Shown in pieces: positions 21,542 through 22,086 of a stretch of 22,086 bases of DNA. The stretch is taken from NCBI GenBank assembly GCA_964519885.1, contig CAZFLX010000033.1, forward strand, positions 1 through 22,086. The letters are read 5' to 3'. The DNA is from GCA-002282575 sp964519885. Its GTDB lineage: Bacteria; Pseudomonadota; Gammaproteobacteria; Thiomicrospirales; Thiomicrospiraceae. The translations under genes were made by a program, and so were the position numbers. The notes beneath the pieces are model-generated. The model saw only the letters and a list, made by a program, of their open reading frames with translations, searched no databases and was not told where the DNA came from. The first letter of the stretch is position 1. Every line of letters starts with the position of its first letter.

Positions 21542-22086
21542 CTACTCTTTACCACTGTTTAATTGTATCAACTGAAAGAAACTGGTAAGACTCAAATCAA
21601 CTTCAGATGCAAGGGTCTTTTCATCCAATTCCAGCATTAATTCAAATAACAATCCGGTAAGAACTGCTCTGAACGTCACTGCAAGGACGTACAGTTCCTC
21701 CTCATCAATACTTTTTGGTAACTCTCCATTTAATATGGCAGATTTCAAGACTTGCTCAAAATACGCCTTTAAATGTAATCTTATCGATGTCAAACGCAAG
21801 TGGACTGGGGATTGATTGTTGGTCAAAACAGAGGTGTGCAAAAGAATTTTTGCGACTCTTAATGCATGCGGCATTTTAATGGTTTCCAGAAAAGCCGCTT
21901 TGATTCTATTACATGAGTCTTCAAAAGACTGGCCTGGGCTGACATCCTCAATCGGGAATCGTACACTTTTCAATACTGCACACAAAATTTCATGCTTATC
22001 ACGAAAGTGCCAATAAACAGCACCGCGTGTCATTGTAATGGTCAAGTATTTCCGGAGAGATTTTAAGCTGCTTTCTTTAAAAATTC
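21542..22086 (-). CDS. TetR/AcrR-family repressor, 5' end outside window
   Basis: TetR-type transcriptional repressor missing only its first residues. The frame stays open from an internal TTG at 22045 to the window edge (first complete codon at 22084). The extra codons read as the start of the helix-turn-helix (IFKESSLKSLRKYLTI), running into TRGAVYWHFRDKHEIL, the standard recognition helix and beginning of helix 4. The remaining ~150 residues are the all-helical ligand-binding domain, resembling AcrR/TtgR-type repressors of efflux pumps. The apparent start at 22045 is therefore not real. The regulated genes probably lie beyond the right edge. Confidence 0.87.
   Translation of the reverse strand, partial: IFKESSLKSLRKYLTITMTRGAVYWHFRDKHEILCAVLKSVRFPIEDVSPGQSFEDSCNRIKAAFLETIKMPHALRVAKILLHTSVLTNNQSPVHLRLTSIRLHLKAYFEQVLKSAILNGELPKSIDEEELYVLAVTFRAVLTGLLFELMLELDEKTLASEVDLSLTSFFQLIQLNSGKE

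Noticed and set aside
21373..21588. 71-residue plus-strand frame in the AT-rich region
   Set aside because: It starts at TTG without a ribosome site, resembles no family, and its end overlaps the TetR gene on the other strand. The stretch is better explained as intergenic.
1..22086. tRNA, rRNA, riboswitch or attachment sites
   Set aside because: None was recognised on either strand. No tRNA-like cloverleaf or integrase gene was seen, so no att site is claimed.

Overview
This is a 22.1 kb piece of an accessory (genomic-island) region, probably from a gammaproteobacterium of moderate GC content. The evidence is consensus-like sigma-70 promoters, Shine-Dalgarno sites, and gene families common on proteobacterial mobile islands: a TacAT-type toxin-antitoxin pair, DUF1173, an Rpn nuclease, McrBC-like genes, IS21 and an AlpA-like regulator. 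The genus cannot be fixed from the sequence. A run of exactly 100 N (2115-2214) shows that this is a draft scaffold.

Layout. Nearly everything from 1 to 12305 is on the minus strand. (i) 1-1717: an operon of a 61-residue unknown protein, a calcineurin-like phosphoesterase and a PrpA/PrpB-type protein phosphatase that runs off the left edge, behind a good promoter. (ii) 1802-3392: an intact Rpn-family nuclease with a broken tandem copy of its 3' end and a small remnant of the DUF1173 gene. (iii) 3505-5598: a DUF1778 antitoxin / GNAT toxin pair with promoter and operator, followed closely by the DUF1173 gene. (iv) 5648-7412: an ATPase plus HNH nuclease pair with its own promoter. (v) 7454-10347: a three-gene McrBC-like restriction module. 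(vi) 10572-16297: a divergent locus. A Lon-type AAA+ ATPase without a protease domain reads left. To the right read a fusion of a degenerate N6-methyltransferase with an HsdS-type specificity domain, then two unrecognised proteins of 140 and 561 residues. The two sides share a 172-base intergenic region with back-to-back promoters. (vii) 16332-17000: scars, namely the last 55 codons of a HigA-type antitoxin and the C-terminal quarter of a second, diverged Lon-like AAA gene that stops at an IS21 element. (viii) 16978 to about 19500: the IS21 element (istA, istB, and four 24-base-phased repeats at the istB end). (ix) 19822-21086: an AlpA-like regulator divergent from a 340-residue zinc-ribbon-like protein. 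(x) 21542 to the edge: a TetR/AcrR-type repressor cut by the window.

Interpretation. Regions iii to vi read as a defence island: a toxin-antitoxin pair and three candidate nucleic-acid-targeting modules packed together. The locus least like anything I can name is 10572-16297. A DNA-recognition (S-type) domain is fused to a methyltransferase that appears to have lost both its SAM and NPPF motifs, and it sits opposite an unfoldase-like AAA+ ATPase with no protease. I infer a DNA-recognition-plus-remodelling system rather than a normal restriction-modification system. The second AAA fragment at 16543 suggests the locus once carried two AAA paralogues, or that a second such locus was deleted next to IS21.
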